Below are positions 33,384 to 42,770 of a stretch of DNA of 64,000 nt, in pieces (the stretch's first letter is position 1; each line of letters begins with the position of its first letter). The translations under genes and the position numbers were made by a program. Source of the stretch: Palsa-504 sp963806335 (GTDB taxonomy: Bacteria > Actinomycetota > Actinomycetes > Streptosporangiales > Streptosporangiaceae); the NCBI GenBank assembly GCA_963806335.1, contig CAWDXO010000013.1, positions 750,783-814,782 on the forward strand, read 5' to 3'. A model generated the notes under the pieces. The model worked only from the letters and a program-made list of their open reading frames with translations. It was not told where the DNA came from and ran no database searches.

Positions 33384-34440
33384 CGCCGGTGCCCACCAGC
33401 TTGGCGGCGAGGTCGGCGGCCGCCAGCGCGTTGATCACCGCGTCCAGATCGCCGTCGATCACCTGGTCGAGGTTATAGGCCTTGTAACCCACGCGGTGAT
33501 CGGAGATGCGGTTCTCGGGGAAGTTGTAGGTCCGGACCCGCTCGGACCGGTCGACGGTGCGTACCTGGCTGCGCCGCTCCGCATTGGCCTTCGCGTCCGC
33601 GTCCGCCTCGGCCTGCGCGAGCAGCCGCGCCCGGAGCACGCGCATGGCCTGCTCCTTGTTCTGCAGCTGGCTCTTCTCGTTCTGGCAGGACACGACGATC
33701 CCGGACGGCAGGTGGGTGATCCGCACGGCCGAGTCGGTGGTGTTCACGCTCTGCCCGCCCGGACCCGACGACCTGAACACGTCCACCTTGAGGTCGTTGT
33801 CGTTGAGCTGCACCTCGACCTGGTCGGCTTCCGGCGCGACGAGGACGCCTGCCGCGGAGGTATGGATGCGGCCCTGGGATTCGGTCACCGGCACCCGCTG
33901 GACGCGGTGGACTCCGCCCTCGTACTTCAGCCTGGACCAGGCGCCCTCGGCGCCGCGGCCCTTCACCGCGACCGTCGCGTCCTTGATCCCGCCCAGGCCG
34001 GTGCCGGTCGAGTTCAGGATCTCGGTCTTCCAGCCGCGCCGCTCAGCGTAGCGCAGGTACATCCGCAGCAGGTCGCTGGCGAACAGCGCGGATTCCTCGC
34101 CGCCCTCGCCCGCCTTGACCTCCAGGATGATGTCACGCCCGTCGTTCGGGTCGCGCGGAACAAGCAGCTTCTGCAGCTGCGCCTCGAGCTCCTCGCGGTG
34201 TGCCGCCAGCTGATCGGCCTCAGCCGCGAACGAGGAGTCTTCCCGGGCGAGCTCGCGGGCCGTCTGCTCGTCGCCGGAGGTCTGCTGCCACTGCTGGTAC
34301 GCGGCCACGATCGGGGTCAACTCGGCGTAGCGACGGCTCAGCCTGCGAGCTTTCTCCTGATCGGAGTGCACGCCCGGGTCGGCGAGCGCATGCTCAAGCT
34401 CCGCATGCTCGCTTACCAAGTCGGCCAGCCGGTCGAACAC
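33364..34440 (-). CDS. prfA: peptide chain release factor 1
   Basis: Reads UAA and UAG and releases the peptide. GGQ lies in SSGPGGQSVNTTDSAVRI, and the codon-recognition tripeptide lies in RVPVTESQGRIHTSAAG. GTG 34440 is the start because AAAGGA lies upstream and VFDRLADLVSEHAELEHAL aligns with the usual N-terminus; 22 extra codons upstream are spurious. The product has 358 residues, the normal length. Confidence 0.96.
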   Translation of the reverse strand: MFDRLADLVSEHAELEHALADPGVHSDQEKARRLSRRYAELTPIVAAYQQWQQTSGDEQTARELAREDSSFAAEADQLAAHREELEAQLQKLLVPRDPNDGRDIILEVKAGEGGEESALFASDLLRMYLRYAERRGWKTEILNSTGTGLGGIKDATVAVKGRGAEGAWSRLKYEGGVHRVQRVPVTESQGRIHTSAAGVLVAPEADQVEVQLNDNDLKVDVFRSSGPGGQSVNTTDSAVRITHLPSGIVVSCQNEKSQLQNKEQAMRVLRARLLAQAEADADAKANAERRSQVRTVDRSERVRTYNFPENRISDHRVGYKAYNLDQVIDGDLDAVINALAAADLAAKLVGTGDDEPAA

Positions 34441-34591
34441 CGGGATTCCTTTCGCCTTAAAACTTTTGCGGGCGCCGATATGTGGCTCGCCTTGCTGGCG
34501 TGCCACCTACCGCGCCCACGTTATTCGCTAAATCGCCCGCTAGGGCTCAAACCACGCTCGCGGCGCGCGATAGCTCTCACGACAAGTGGTT

Positions 34592-34620
34592 CGCCCGCAC
34601 TCCCAACGGGGGTGCGGGCG
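34592..34620 (-). terminator. hairpin after rpmE
   Basis: CGCCCGCAC (34592-34600) pairs with GTGCGGGCG (34612-34620), extended by CCC/GGG, with a small loop. It lies 14 bases beyond the rpmE stop in the direction of transcription and separates rpmE from prfA. Confidence 0.75.
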
Positions 34621-34633
34621 ATCGGAAGCCTGG

Positions 34634-34870
34634 TTACTTCTTGTCGGAGGGCTTTTGGCCAGAGGGGTTCTTGCCGAACCGCTTCTCAAACCTGGCCACG
34701 CGGCCGCCGGTGTCGAGGATCTTCTGCTTGCCCGTGTAGAACGGGTGGCAGTTCGAGCAGACCTCGACGTGAATCGTGCCGCTGGGCGCCGTGCTCCGGG
34801 TGGTGAACGTGTTCCCGCAGCCACAGGTCACCGTGGTGACGTTGTACTGGGGGTGAATGTCTGTCTTCAT
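34634..34870 (-). CDS. rpmE: 50S ribosomal protein L31 (zinc-binding form)
   Basis: A 78-residue L31. It keeps four cysteines in VTCGCGNTF and EVCSNCHPFY, so it is the zinc-containing C+ type. MKTDIHPQYN at the start is canonical and AGGAG precedes it. The C-terminus has an extra Lys/Pro/Ser-rich tail (GKNPSGQKPSDKK). It lies between rho and prfA as in most actinomycetes. Confidence 0.97.
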   Translation of the reverse strand: MKTDIHPQYNVTTVTCGCGNTFTTRSTAPSGTIHVEVCSNCHPFYTGKQKILDTGGRVARFEKRFGKNPSGQKPSDKK

Positions 34871-35013
34871 GACAACTCCTGCCTCGAACGGTCGCCGGGT
34901 CGCCCTCGGGCGTGAACCGGTACCGCATGGTTGCGGCTTTCTAGTGTGCCAGACCGTGTAACTAAATTCTGTGACCTGGCATTCCCGCGCTCCGGACCAG
35001 GCTGACCCGGAGT

Positions 35014-35059
35014 GAAACCGGGCCTTCAGCACGTCCCAGGGTGCTGAAGGCCCGGTTTC
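35014..35059 (-). terminator. perfect 19-bp hairpin after rho
   Basis: GAAACCGGGCCTTCAGCAC (35014-35032) and its exact complement (35041-35059) enclose an 8-base loop, seven bases beyond the rho stop. It is the strongest hairpin of the window. Confidence 0.92.
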
Positions 35060-35066
35060 ATGTCGC

Positions 35067-37280
35067 TTAGCTGGACCCGAGGGTCGTCTTCTGGACCTGG
35101 AGGAGGAACTCGGCGTTGCTCTTGGTCTTGCGCATCTGCTCCATGAGAAGCTCCAGCGCCTGCTGGGGCTCGAGGGCGTGCAGGACGCGGCGCAGCTGCC
35201 AGATGATCTTGAGCTCGTCCGGGGACAGCAGGATCTCTTCCTTACGGGTGCTCGACGCGTCCACGTCGACCGCCGGGAAGAGCCGCTTCTCCGCCAGCTC
35301 GCGGCGCAGCCGCAGCTCCATGTTGCCGGTGCCCTTGAACTCCTCGAAGATGACCTCGTCCATCCGGGAGCCGGTCTCGACCAGGGCCGCCGCCAGGATC
35401 GTCAGCGAACCGCCGTGCTCGATGTTGCGGGCCGCGCCGAAGAACCGCTTGGGCGGGTACAGCGCGGTGGAATCCACACCGCCGGACAGGATGCGGCCGC
35501 TGGCGGGCGCCGAGTTGTTGTAGGCACGCCCCAGCCGGGTGATGTTGTCGAGCAGGATGACCACGTCGTGGCCCATCTCCACGAGCCGCTTGGCGCGCTC
35601 GATGGCCAGCTCGGCCACGGTGGTGTGATCGTCGGCCGGGTGGTCGAAGGTGGAGTGGATGACCTCACCCTTGACCGTCCGCTGCATGTCGGTGACCTCT
35701 TCTGGCCGCTCGTCGACGAGGACGACCATGAGGTGGCACTCCGGGTTGTTCTTGGTGATCGCGTTGGCGATGGACTGCAAGATCATCGTCTTGCCCGCCT
35801 TCGGCGGCGAGACGATCAGGCCGCGCTGGCCCTTGCCGATGGGGCAGATCAGGTCGATGATCCGGGTGGTCATGTTGCCCGGATCGGTCTCGAGCCTAAG
35901 CCTGTCCTGCGGGTACAGCGGCACCAGCTTGGAGAACTCGGGCCGGGACAGGGACTTCTCCGGGTCGAGCCCGTTGACCTTGTCCAGCCGCACCAGCGCA
36001 TTGAACTTCTCCCTGCGCTCTCCGTCGCGCGCCTGCCTGACCGCGCCCTCAATGACATCGCCCTTGCGCAGGCCGTGCTTGCGGACCTGGGAGAGCGAGA
36101 CGTAGACGTCGTTCGGCCCGGGCAGGTAGCCGGTCGTGCGGACGAAGGCGTAACCCTGCGCGTCGAGCACGTCGAGAATGCCGGCGATCGGGATGAGCAC
36201 GTCATCCTCGCCGATCACGGGCTCCGGCTCGGCCTGGCGGTCACGCCGCCGGTTCCGGTTGCGGAACCGGTCGCGGCTGCGGCCCCGGGGACCCCCGTCG
36301 TCGTACTGGTCGCCGGCCGGCCCGCGGCTGGCGGCGACCGGCTCGCGCCGGTCGCTGCCTTGGTCACGGCCTCCCTGGTCACGGTTGCCATGGTCCCGGC
36401 CGCCGTTGTCACGGCCGTTCTGGTCACGGCCGCCGTTGTCACGGCTGCCCTGGTCACGGCTGCCCTGGTCACGGCTGCCCTGGTCACGGCTGCCCTGGTC
36501 ACGGCTGCCCTGGTCCCGGCCGCCCTGGTCGCGGCCGCCCTGGTCGCGGCCTGACTGCTCCCGACCGCGCGAGGGCTGCTCGTCGCGGCGGGCATTCCGG
36601 CGTCGCCGGTCATTGCGCTGGGGTTCGCCAGACGCGGCTTCGCCCGCCTGGCCGTCTTCCCGCACACCCTCCGGCGCACCGCCCGCCTGGGCTGGGGCCT
36701 GCTGGGCTGGAGGCTGCTGGGCGGTCGGCTGCGCCGCGGCGGGCTGCTGGGCGGTGGCCTGCTCCCCGGCGGGCTGCTGAGTCCGGCCGTTCGGCCGGTC
36801 GGCCACGGTCTCGTGATCGAAGCTGAGCTGCTGCCCGGCTGCGTCCGAACCGATACCACCGCGCGCGGCGTCGCCGAGGCCCGATGTCGCGGCGGCGCCA
36901 AGGCCTGATCCGGTGTCTGTGCCTGGTTCCATAGCACCCTGCTTCCGCGGACGGGTCGACGCGACCCGCTGGCCTGAACTCTGCTTAGCGGCAGCGGTCT
37001 CCTGACGGGGTCCGCCGCCCTGCCGCGCCTCGATCGCCTCAACCAGCTGGCCCTTGCGCATCCGGCCCGCCCCCGGGATGCCCATAGTCTGCGCGATCCG
37101 CTGCAGCTCGGGCATGAGCAGCGAGGAAAGGCCAGTGCCAGTGCGGCTGCGCGACTTGGATGCCGCTGCCACGGCTCCCTCCGACGGTCCGCCAGCGGCC
37201 GCGGAAGGCGCCGAGGTACCGACGGGGGCTTCCTCAGACGCGGTGGACGCGCCGCTGAGGAATTCGGTTGTGTCGCTCAC
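35067..37280 (-). CDS. rho: transcription termination factor Rho with long disordered insert
   Basis: RNA-dependent ATPase helicase. The N-terminal Rho_N helices (LSSLLMPELQRIAQTMGIPG to RKGQLVEAIEARQ) are followed by about 230 residues of disordered Gln/Ala- and then Gly/Arg/Asp-rich sequence with RDQGS repeats. Then come the RNA-binding cold-shock-like domain (GYAFVRTTGYLPGPNDVYVS) and the ATPase with Walker A SPPKAGKTMILQ, VDERPEEVTDM, Walker B VVILLDNITRLGRAYN and the Q/R-loop. GTG 37280 is the start (GGAAGGA upstream). At 737 residues it belongs to the long actinobacterial Rho type, whose insert is known to bind RNA. Confidence 0.96.
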   Translation of the reverse strand: MSDTTEFLSGASTASEEAPVGTSAPSAAAGGPSEGAVAAASKSRSRTGTGLSSLLMPELQRIAQTMGIPGAGRMRKGQLVEAIEARQGGGPRQETAAAKQSSGQRVASTRPRKQGAMEPGTDTGSGLGAAATSGLGDAARGGIGSDAAGQQLSFDHETVADRPNGRTQQPAGEQATAQQPAAAQPTAQQPPAQQAPAQAGGAPEGVREDGQAGEAASGEPQRNDRRRRNARRDEQPSRGREQSGRDQGGRDQGGRDQGSRDQGSRDQGSRDQGSRDQGSRDNGGRDQNGRDNGGRDHGNRDQGGRDQGSDRREPVAASRGPAGDQYDDGGPRGRSRDRFRNRNRRRDRQAEPEPVIGEDDVLIPIAGILDVLDAQGYAFVRTTGYLPGPNDVYVSLSQVRKHGLRKGDVIEGAVRQARDGERREKFNALVRLDKVNGLDPEKSLSRPEFSKLVPLYPQDRLRLETDPGNMTTRIIDLICPIGKGQRGLIVSPPKAGKTMILQSIANAITKNNPECHLMVVLVDERPEEVTDMQRTVKGEVIHSTFDHPADDHTTVAELAIERAKRLVEMGHDVVILLDNITRLGRAYNNSAPASGRILSGGVDSTALYPPKRFFGAARNIEHGGSLTILAAALVETGSRMDEVIFEEFKGTGNMELRLRRELAEKRLFPAVDVDASSTRKEEILLSPDELKIIWQLRRVLHALEPQQALELLMEQMRKTKSNAEFLLQVQKTTLGSS
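36356..36550 (-). repeat. 15-bp repeats coding RDQGS in rho
   Basis: More than ten in-frame units based on CTGGTCACGGCTGCC (plus strand), exact in the centre (36440-36510) and diverged towards the edges, coding RDQGS, RDNGG and RDHGN. The array is inside the basic disordered insert of Rho. Confidence 0.88.
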
Positions 37281-37867
37281 TAATGGTCCTTCCATGATTT
37301 TCGGCCGCCTGGGTGAACCCGCTAGGCCCGTCGACCCGGTACAGCGGCCCCCGATGGGGCCAGAGTTGATTCGCGCTGCTCTGACAGCCGCCGAATATCC
37401 ACGTTTCCCGCAACGCTTTGCGTTCCTCCGTGCGTCGCTCTGTTTCCGCAAGCTAGGGAGATGAGTCGGAGAGCACCCGGGAGGCTGTATCGCTTGCCCG
37501 CGTCCCCAGATCGCACGCTCCCGCCAGGCTCACCGCGCCCCTCATGGAGGAAGGACACGGAGCATCCTGTGTCAAAGACCTCGGGTACGGCAACAATACC
37601 GTCCCATAGGAGTTTGCCGGCGAGCGCCCGGTTAGACGACGAGTGCCCAATCCAGAACGGGGCACCCGGTGCGCCACCTAGCTTAACACCAAGAGGACTC
37701 AAGGCATTCCTTCGCAGCCATCCGTGTCGGGCGGAAGAAGAGGCAACGGTCCCAAGAGGCCCGCCAGCGGGGTCGGACATCCGGCGTGGTCAGTTCCAGG
37801 AGTGATGACGTGGCCTGGCGCTGCCGCCCAATGCCCGGTCGGGCGGACTGGCCGCTCGTCTCCCGCG
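37281..37867. other. long leader/intergenic region between rho and thrB
   Basis: Nearly 590 bases without a supported gene. Several frames cross it but none has family sequence or a good start. It probably contains the rho promoter and a long 5' leader. Rho genes are often autoregulated through their leaders, but I see no specific hairpin-antiterminator layout here. Confidence 0.45.
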
Positions 37868-38839
37868 TCAGCAGCCCGGCGAAGGCTCCGGGCGCAGGAC
37901 ACGCGCACCATGCCGCTCGACGTCTAGCGAGCTTATGTGCCATGCAATACCCGTTTCTCTCACGATTGAACCCAGGCTGTCCAGGTGGTGACGATAATCA
38001 GACCTTTGCCGCTGCACGAGCAGCGCGAGCACGGAGGGACCGGCCCCGGAGACGACGGCTGCGATACCCGCCTCCCGCAGCCTCCGGACCAGGGCGTCCG
38101 TATCCGGCATCGCCGCCGCCCGGTACTCCTGGTGCAGCCAGTCGCGGGTCGCGTCGAACAGCGCGTCCGCCCGGGCCGGCCTGGCCGGGGGGAGTTGCGT
38201 CAGCGCGGCGACCAGCAGGGCGCTGCGGCCCGCGTTGGCCGCTGCGTCGGCGTGCGGCACCCGATCGGGAAGCAGGCGCCTGGCCACGTCGGTGCGGACC
38301 GGAGCCGGCGCGAAGCAGACGACAGGCTTTATCGACGGTAGCGGATCCAGTCGCACCATGCGCGGCTGCCCGGCCACCGTCCACGCGATCGTCAGCCCGC
38401 CGCCCAGGCAGGCGGCCACGTTGTCCGGGTGACCCTCGAGGGCGGTGGCGAGCCCGAGCAGCGCGTCGTCCGGCAGCTCGGCTGCACCGTCCCCGGCCAG
38501 GGCACGCGCGGCCAGGATGCCGGCCACGACGGCGGCGGCCGACGAGCCCAGACCCCGGCCGTGCGGAATCCGGTTGCGGCAGCGCAGCCCGATCCCCGGT
38601 GGCTGGCCCCCGGTGACGGCGAACGCCGTTCGCATGGCCCGGACCACGAGGTGTTCTTCGCCCGTCTCGGCCAGGTCCGCGCCCTCGCCGGCGATCTCGA
38701 TAGACAGCCCGGACGCGCAGATCCACGCGTCCACGTCGTCGTGCAGGGTCAGCCCGAGCCCGAGCGCGTCGAAGCCGGGACCGAGGTTGGCGCTGGTCGC
38801 GGGGACCCGCACCCGCACGGCGGCTTCCGTCCAGGCCAT
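37868..38839 (-). CDS. thrB: homoserine kinase
   Basis: GHMP kinase that phosphorylates homoserine, the step before threonine synthase. VRVPATSANLGPGFDALGLG opens the protein, the ATP loop is PHGRGLGSSAAAVVAGI, and motif 3 appears as GIAAVVSGAGPSVLAL. ATG 38839 has GAGGAG upstream. The product has 323 residues, of which the last 20 (VERHGARVLRPEPSPGC) are not conserved. The gene lies about 125 bases after thrC, separated by the paired palindromic repeats. Confidence 0.95.
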   Translation of the reverse strand: MAWTEAAVRVRVPATSANLGPGFDALGLGLTLHDDVDAWICASGLSIEIAGEGADLAETGEEHLVVRAMRTAFAVTGGQPPGIGLRCRNRIPHGRGLGSSAAAVVAGILAARALAGDGAAELPDDALLGLATALEGHPDNVAACLGGGLTIAWTVAGQPRMVRLDPLPSIKPVVCFAPAPVRTDVARRLLPDRVPHADAAANAGRSALLVAALTQLPPARPARADALFDATRDWLHQEYRAAAMPDTDALVRRLREAGIAAVVSGAGPSVLALLVQRQRSDYRHHLDSLGSIVRETGIAWHISSLDVERHGARVLRPEPSPGC

Positions 38840-38866
38840 CTGACTCCTCACCCTCCGGTGTCGGGA

Positions 38867-38928
38867 CCACAACGATGGAGCATCGCTGTCGTCATAGCCA
38901 CGACGATGGAGCATCGTTGTGGCTGGCT
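38867..38928. repeat. two tandem 31-bp units upstream of thrB
   Basis: CGATGGAGCATCG occurs at 38873-38885 and 38904-38916, each within a unit starting CCACRACGATGG, exactly 31 bases apart. The core palindrome is the reverse complement of that found twice at 8959-9020 with the same period. It lies about 30 bases before the thrB start, between thrC and thrB. Confidence 0.78.
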
Positions 38929-38965
38929 GCGCCCGGCCGACCGAAACGCTGGAGCCGGGGACGGG

Positions 38966-40060
38966 CTAGGCGAGGCCTAGCGCCGCGGCGGCGGCGCCGA
39001 CGTCGGCCGCGATAGTGGCGGGCGACGGGGCACCGGACAGCGCCCAGTCCGGGTCCTTCAGGCCGTTTCCGGTAATGGTACAGACCACTCGGGAGCCCGG
39101 CGCGATCTGACCGCTCGCGCAGGTCCGCAGCAGCCCGGCTACGCTCGCCGAGGAGGCAAGCTCGCCGAACACCGCCTCCTGGGTGGCGATCAGCCGGTAG
39201 GCCGAGAGGATCTCCCGGTCGGTCACTGATTCGATCACGCCGCCGGACTCGTCGCGGGCGGCCTCGGCGAGCAGCCAGGAGGCCGGGTTGCCGATCCTGA
39301 TCGCGGTCGCGATCGTCTGCGGCTGCAGCACGGGCTTGCCGGTCACGATCGGTGCCGCTCCGCTGGCCTGGAAGCCGAACATCCGCGGCGCGCGGGCGGC
39401 CAGGCCGGCCCGCTGGTACTCGCCATAGCCCATCCAGTACGCGGTGATATTCCCCGCGTTCCCGACCGGGAGGCAGTGCACGTCGGGCGCGTCGCCGAGT
39501 TCGTCCACGATCTCGAACGCGGCCGACTTCTGGCCCTGCAGGCGATCCGGGTTCACGGAGTTGACCAAGGCCACCGGATATTCGGCGGCCAGCTTCCTGG
39601 CCAGCTCGAGGCAGTCGTCGAACGAGCCGTTCACCTGAAGTAGCCGCGCTCCGTGCACCAGCGCCTGCGCGAGCTTGCCGATGGCGATCTTGCCGCGCGG
39701 CACGAGCACCGCGCAGGTGAGCCCGGCCCGGGCCGCGTACGCGGCGGCACTCGCGCTGGTATTGCCGGTCGACGCGCAGATCACCGCCTTGGCGCCGGTG
39801 CCCGCCGCCATGCTGATCGCCACCGTCATGCCCCGGTCCTTGAACGAACCGGTCGGGTTCCCGCCCTCTACCTTGAGGTACACCTCGCAGCCGGTGCGGG
39901 CGGAAAGGACCGGCGCGGGCAGCAGCGGGGTGCCGCCCTCCTGCAGGGTGACTACCGGCGTGGCGTCCGTGACCGGAAGCCAGTCCCGGTATTCGGTGAT
40001 CACCCCACGCCACTGGGACCGGGCGCGAGTCAGCCGCTGTTTCGGCTCAGTCACGGTCAT
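38966..40060 (-). CDS. thrC: threonine synthase
   Basis: PLP enzyme converting O-phosphohomoserine to threonine. The PLP lysine is in NPTGSFKDRGMTVAI, the phosphate-binding ASTGNTSASAAAYAARAG follows, and LPVGNAGNITAYWMGY is the glycine loop. Length is 364. The ATG overlaps the hom stop by four bases. The C-terminus ends GLA after an Ala-rich helix. Confidence 0.96.
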   Translation of the reverse strand: MTVTEPKQRLTRARSQWRGVITEYRDWLPVTDATPVVTLQEGGTPLLPAPVLSARTGCEVYLKVEGGNPTGSFKDRGMTVAISMAAGTGAKAVICASTGNTSASAAAYAARAGLTCAVLVPRGKIAIGKLAQALVHGARLLQVNGSFDDCLELARKLAAEYPVALVNSVNPDRLQGQKSAAFEIVDELGDAPDVHCLPVGNAGNITAYWMGYGEYQRAGLAARAPRMFGFQASGAAPIVTGKPVLQPQTIATAIRIGNPASWLLAEAARDESGGVIESVTDREILSAYRLIATQEAVFGELASSASVAGLLRTCASGQIAPGSRVVCTITGNGLKDPDWALSGAPSPATIAADVGAAAAALGLA

Positions 40061-41373
40061 TCCTCCTCGCCTTCCACGCGCATCACGCTGGCCACGGCCC
40101 GGACGACCGGCAGGGCCTCGAGTTCGCGGACGGTCGCGGCCAGCGCCGCGTCCCTGGCCGTGTGGGTCACGATCACGAGCTGCGCTTGCTCACCCCGGCT
40201 GGCCTGGCGCACCGCCTCGATCGAGACGTCATGCCGCGCGTACGCCTCGGCCACGGGGGCCAGCACGCCGGGCTTGTCGTCCACGTCGAGCGATACGTGG
40301 TAGCGGGTGAGCGTCTCCCCCATCGGCATGACGGGCAGCCCAGCGTAGGTGGACGCGTCCGGGCCGCGGGTGCCGGCCAGCCGGTTCCTGGCCACCGCGA
40401 CGATGTCGCCGAGCACGGCGCTCGCGGTCGGGGTACCGCCCGCACCCGCGCCGTAGAACATCAGGCGGCCGGCCGACTCGGCCTCGACGAACACCGCGTT
40501 ATATGCCTCGCTGACCGAGGCCAGCGGATGCGAGCGCGGGATCATCGCGGGGTGGACCCGGACCGAGACGCCTCCGTCGGCGCGCTCGCAGATGGCCAGC
40601 AGCTTCACCACCCGGCCGAGGGCCCGCGCGCTGAGGATATCGGCGGCGGTGACCTCGGTGATGCCTTCGCGGTGCACGTCCGCCGCCGTGACCGGTGTGT
40701 GGAAGGCCAGGCTGGCCAGGATCGCCGCCTTAGCGGCCGCGTCGAACCCCTCCACGTCGGCGGTCGGGTCGGCCTCGGCGTAGCCGAGCGCCTGCGCCTC
40801 CTCCAGTGACTCGGCGAAACCCGCGCCGGAGGAGTCCATCCGGTCGAGGATGAAGTTGGTCGTGCCGTTGACGATGCCAAGCACGCGGCGCACGGTGTCG
40901 CCGGCCAGCGACTCCCGCAGCGGCCGCAGCAGCGGGATGGCGCCGGCCACCGAAGCCTCGTAGTACAGGTCGGCTCCGTACTCGCGGGCCGCGCCGTAGA
41001 TCTCCGCGCCGTTCTCGGCGAGCAGGGCCTTGTTCGCGGTGACGACCGGCTTGCCGTCCTTCAGCGCGGCCAGCAGCAGCGAGCGGGCCGGCTCGATACC
41101 GCCGATCACCTCCACCACGATGTCGATGTCCGGCCGGGTGGCCAGCCCGAGCGCGTCCGCGGTGAGCAGCGCCCGGTCGATCTGTTCGGCCCGCCGGTGC
41201 CCGACCCGCCGGACCGCGATCCCGGCAAGCTCCAGCCGCGCGCCGATGCGGAGCGCCAGGTCATCAGCTTGCTCGGTGAGCAGCCGGGCCACCTGTGAGC
41301 CCACGGACCCGCACCCGAGCAGGGCGACCTTCAAGGTGGGAACGGACTGCTTCCCCGGCAGCGGCTGGTTCAT
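40057..41373 (-). CDS. hom: homoserine dehydrogenase
   Basis: Reduces aspartate semialdehyde to homoserine. The Rossmann motif is VALLGCGSVGSQVARLL. The catalytic region has ILDRMDSSGAGFAESLEEAQ and GYAEADPTADVEGFDAAAKAA. A C-terminal ACT domain (YHVSLDVDDKPGVLAPVAEA) makes it subject to threonine feedback, as known for this class. Length is 438. Four-base overlaps with lysA and thrC indicate tight coupling. Confidence 0.97.
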   Translation of the reverse strand: MNQPLPGKQSVPTLKVALLGCGSVGSQVARLLTEQADDLALRIGARLELAGIAVRRVGHRRAEQIDRALLTADALGLATRPDIDIVVEVIGGIEPARSLLLAALKDGKPVVTANKALLAENGAEIYGAAREYGADLYYEASVAGAIPLLRPLRESLAGDTVRRVLGIVNGTTNFILDRMDSSGAGFAESLEEAQALGYAEADPTADVEGFDAAAKAAILASLAFHTPVTAADVHREGITEVTAADILSARALGRVVKLLAICERADGGVSVRVHPAMIPRSHPLASVSEAYNAVFVEAESAGRLMFYGAGAGGTPTASAVLGDIVAVARNRLAGTRGPDASTYAGLPVMPMGETLTRYHVSLDVDDKPGVLAPVAEAYARHDVSIEAVRQASRGEQAQLVIVTHTARDAALAATVRELEALPVVRAVASVMRVEGEEE

Positions 41374-42758
41374 CCGACATCCAGGCTGAGCAGGTCGTCC
41401 AGGCTCTCGCGGCGGACGATCACCCGCGCCGCACCCGCGTTGACCGCAACGACCGCGGGACGCGTGACGTGGTTGTAGTTGCTGGCCAGGGACCGGCAGT
41501 AAGCGCCGGTGGCCGGCACGGCCAGCAGGTCACCGGGGGCCAGGTCGGACGGCAGGTAGGCGTGCCGCACGATGATGTCACCGCTTTCGCAGTGCCGGCC
41601 CACCACCCGGGACAGCATCGGCGGCGCCGGCGAGGAGCGCGAGGCCAGCGCGCACGCGTACGTGGCGTCATACAGCGCGGTCCTGATGTTGTCGCTCATC
41701 CCGCCGTCCACGCTGACGTAGGTCCGCAATCCGTCCACGTCCTTGATTGTGCCCACCGAGTACAGCGACACGGTAGACGGCCCGACGATGGCGCGGCCGG
41801 GTTCGACGGTCAGCCGCGGCCTGGCCAGCCCGGCGGCGCGGCACTGACCGTCCACGATGTCGCGGAGGCTCTGGGCGAGTTCCTTGACCTCGGGCGCGTC
41901 GTCCTCTTCGGTATAGGCGATACCGAACCCGCCGCCGAGGTCAAGTTCCACGATATCGATGCCATGCTCATCGCGGATCCGGACCGCCAGCCCGACCACG
42001 CGGTGCGCCGCCACCTCGAAGCCGGCCGTGTCGAAGATCTGCGAGCCGATGTGCGAGTGCAGCCCCGCGAACGACAGACCCGGGCAGGCCAGCACCCGCC
42101 GGACCGCCTCGTCGGCGGCCCCGGAGGCCAGCGAGAAACCGAACTTCTGGTCGTCATGGGCGGTCGCCATGAACTCGTGCGTATGCGCTTCCACCCCGGT
42201 GGTGACCCGGACCAGGATCTTGGGCCGGGCCGCCGCGCCGTCGGACAGGAACACGAGCCGGGCGATCTCCTCGAACGAGTCCGCCACGATATGCCCCACG
42301 CCCGCCGAGACCGCGCGGGACAGCTCATCGAGGCTCTTGTTGTTACCGTGCAGCGTGATCTGCTCGGGCGGCACGCCCGCCGAGAGCGCGACCTCGAGCT
42401 CGCCGCCCGTACAGACGTCCACGCCGAGCCCTTCGGAGCTGACCCAGCGCAGCACCGCCCGGGAGCAGAAGGCCTTCGCCGCGTAGAACACCCGGTCGTC
42501 CCGGCCGAACGCCTCCAGGTAATCCCGGCAGCGCGAGCGCACGTCCTCCTCGTCGCACACGTAAAGCGGCGTGCCGAACTCGACCGTGAGGTCCCGCACG
42601 TCCACCCCGCCGAGAATCAGCACGCCGTCGGAGCGCCGGGCGCCGCGCGGCCAGATGCCGGGATGCAGCTCGTTCAGGTCCGACGGCGGAGCAGGCGGAT
42701 GGTCGGCGGGCAGCACGTCACCATGGCGTGGCCCGGCCGGATGCGCGACGCGGCTCAT
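41370..42758 (-). CDS. lysA: diaminopimelate decarboxylase
   Basis: Last enzyme of lysine synthesis, a fold-III PLP decarboxylase. The PLP lysine is in RVFYAAKAFCSRAVLRW; HGNNKSLDEL, GLHSHIGSQI and the glycine loop DLGGGFGIAYTEED bind substrate and phosphate; the subunit-interface motif ESGDIIVRHAYLP (with Cys) is present. Length is 462. It heads the lysA-hom-thrC-thrB series, and the DALR protein gene precedes it by 12 bases. Confidence 0.97.
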   Translation of the reverse strand: MSRVAHPAGPRHGDVLPADHPPAPPSDLNELHPGIWPRGARRSDGVLILGGVDVRDLTVEFGTPLYVCDEEDVRSRCRDYLEAFGRDDRVFYAAKAFCSRAVLRWVSSEGLGVDVCTGGELEVALSAGVPPEQITLHGNNKSLDELSRAVSAGVGHIVADSFEEIARLVFLSDGAAARPKILVRVTTGVEAHTHEFMATAHDDQKFGFSLASGAADEAVRRVLACPGLSFAGLHSHIGSQIFDTAGFEVAAHRVVGLAVRIRDEHGIDIVELDLGGGFGIAYTEEDDAPEVKELAQSLRDIVDGQCRAAGLARPRLTVEPGRAIVGPSTVSLYSVGTIKDVDGLRTYVSVDGGMSDNIRTALYDATYACALASRSSPAPPMLSRVVGRHCESGDIIVRHAYLPSDLAPGDLLAVPATGAYCRSLASNYNHVTRPAVVAVNAGAARVIVRRESLDDLLSLDVG

Positions 42759-42770
42759 GCGGTTCCCTCC

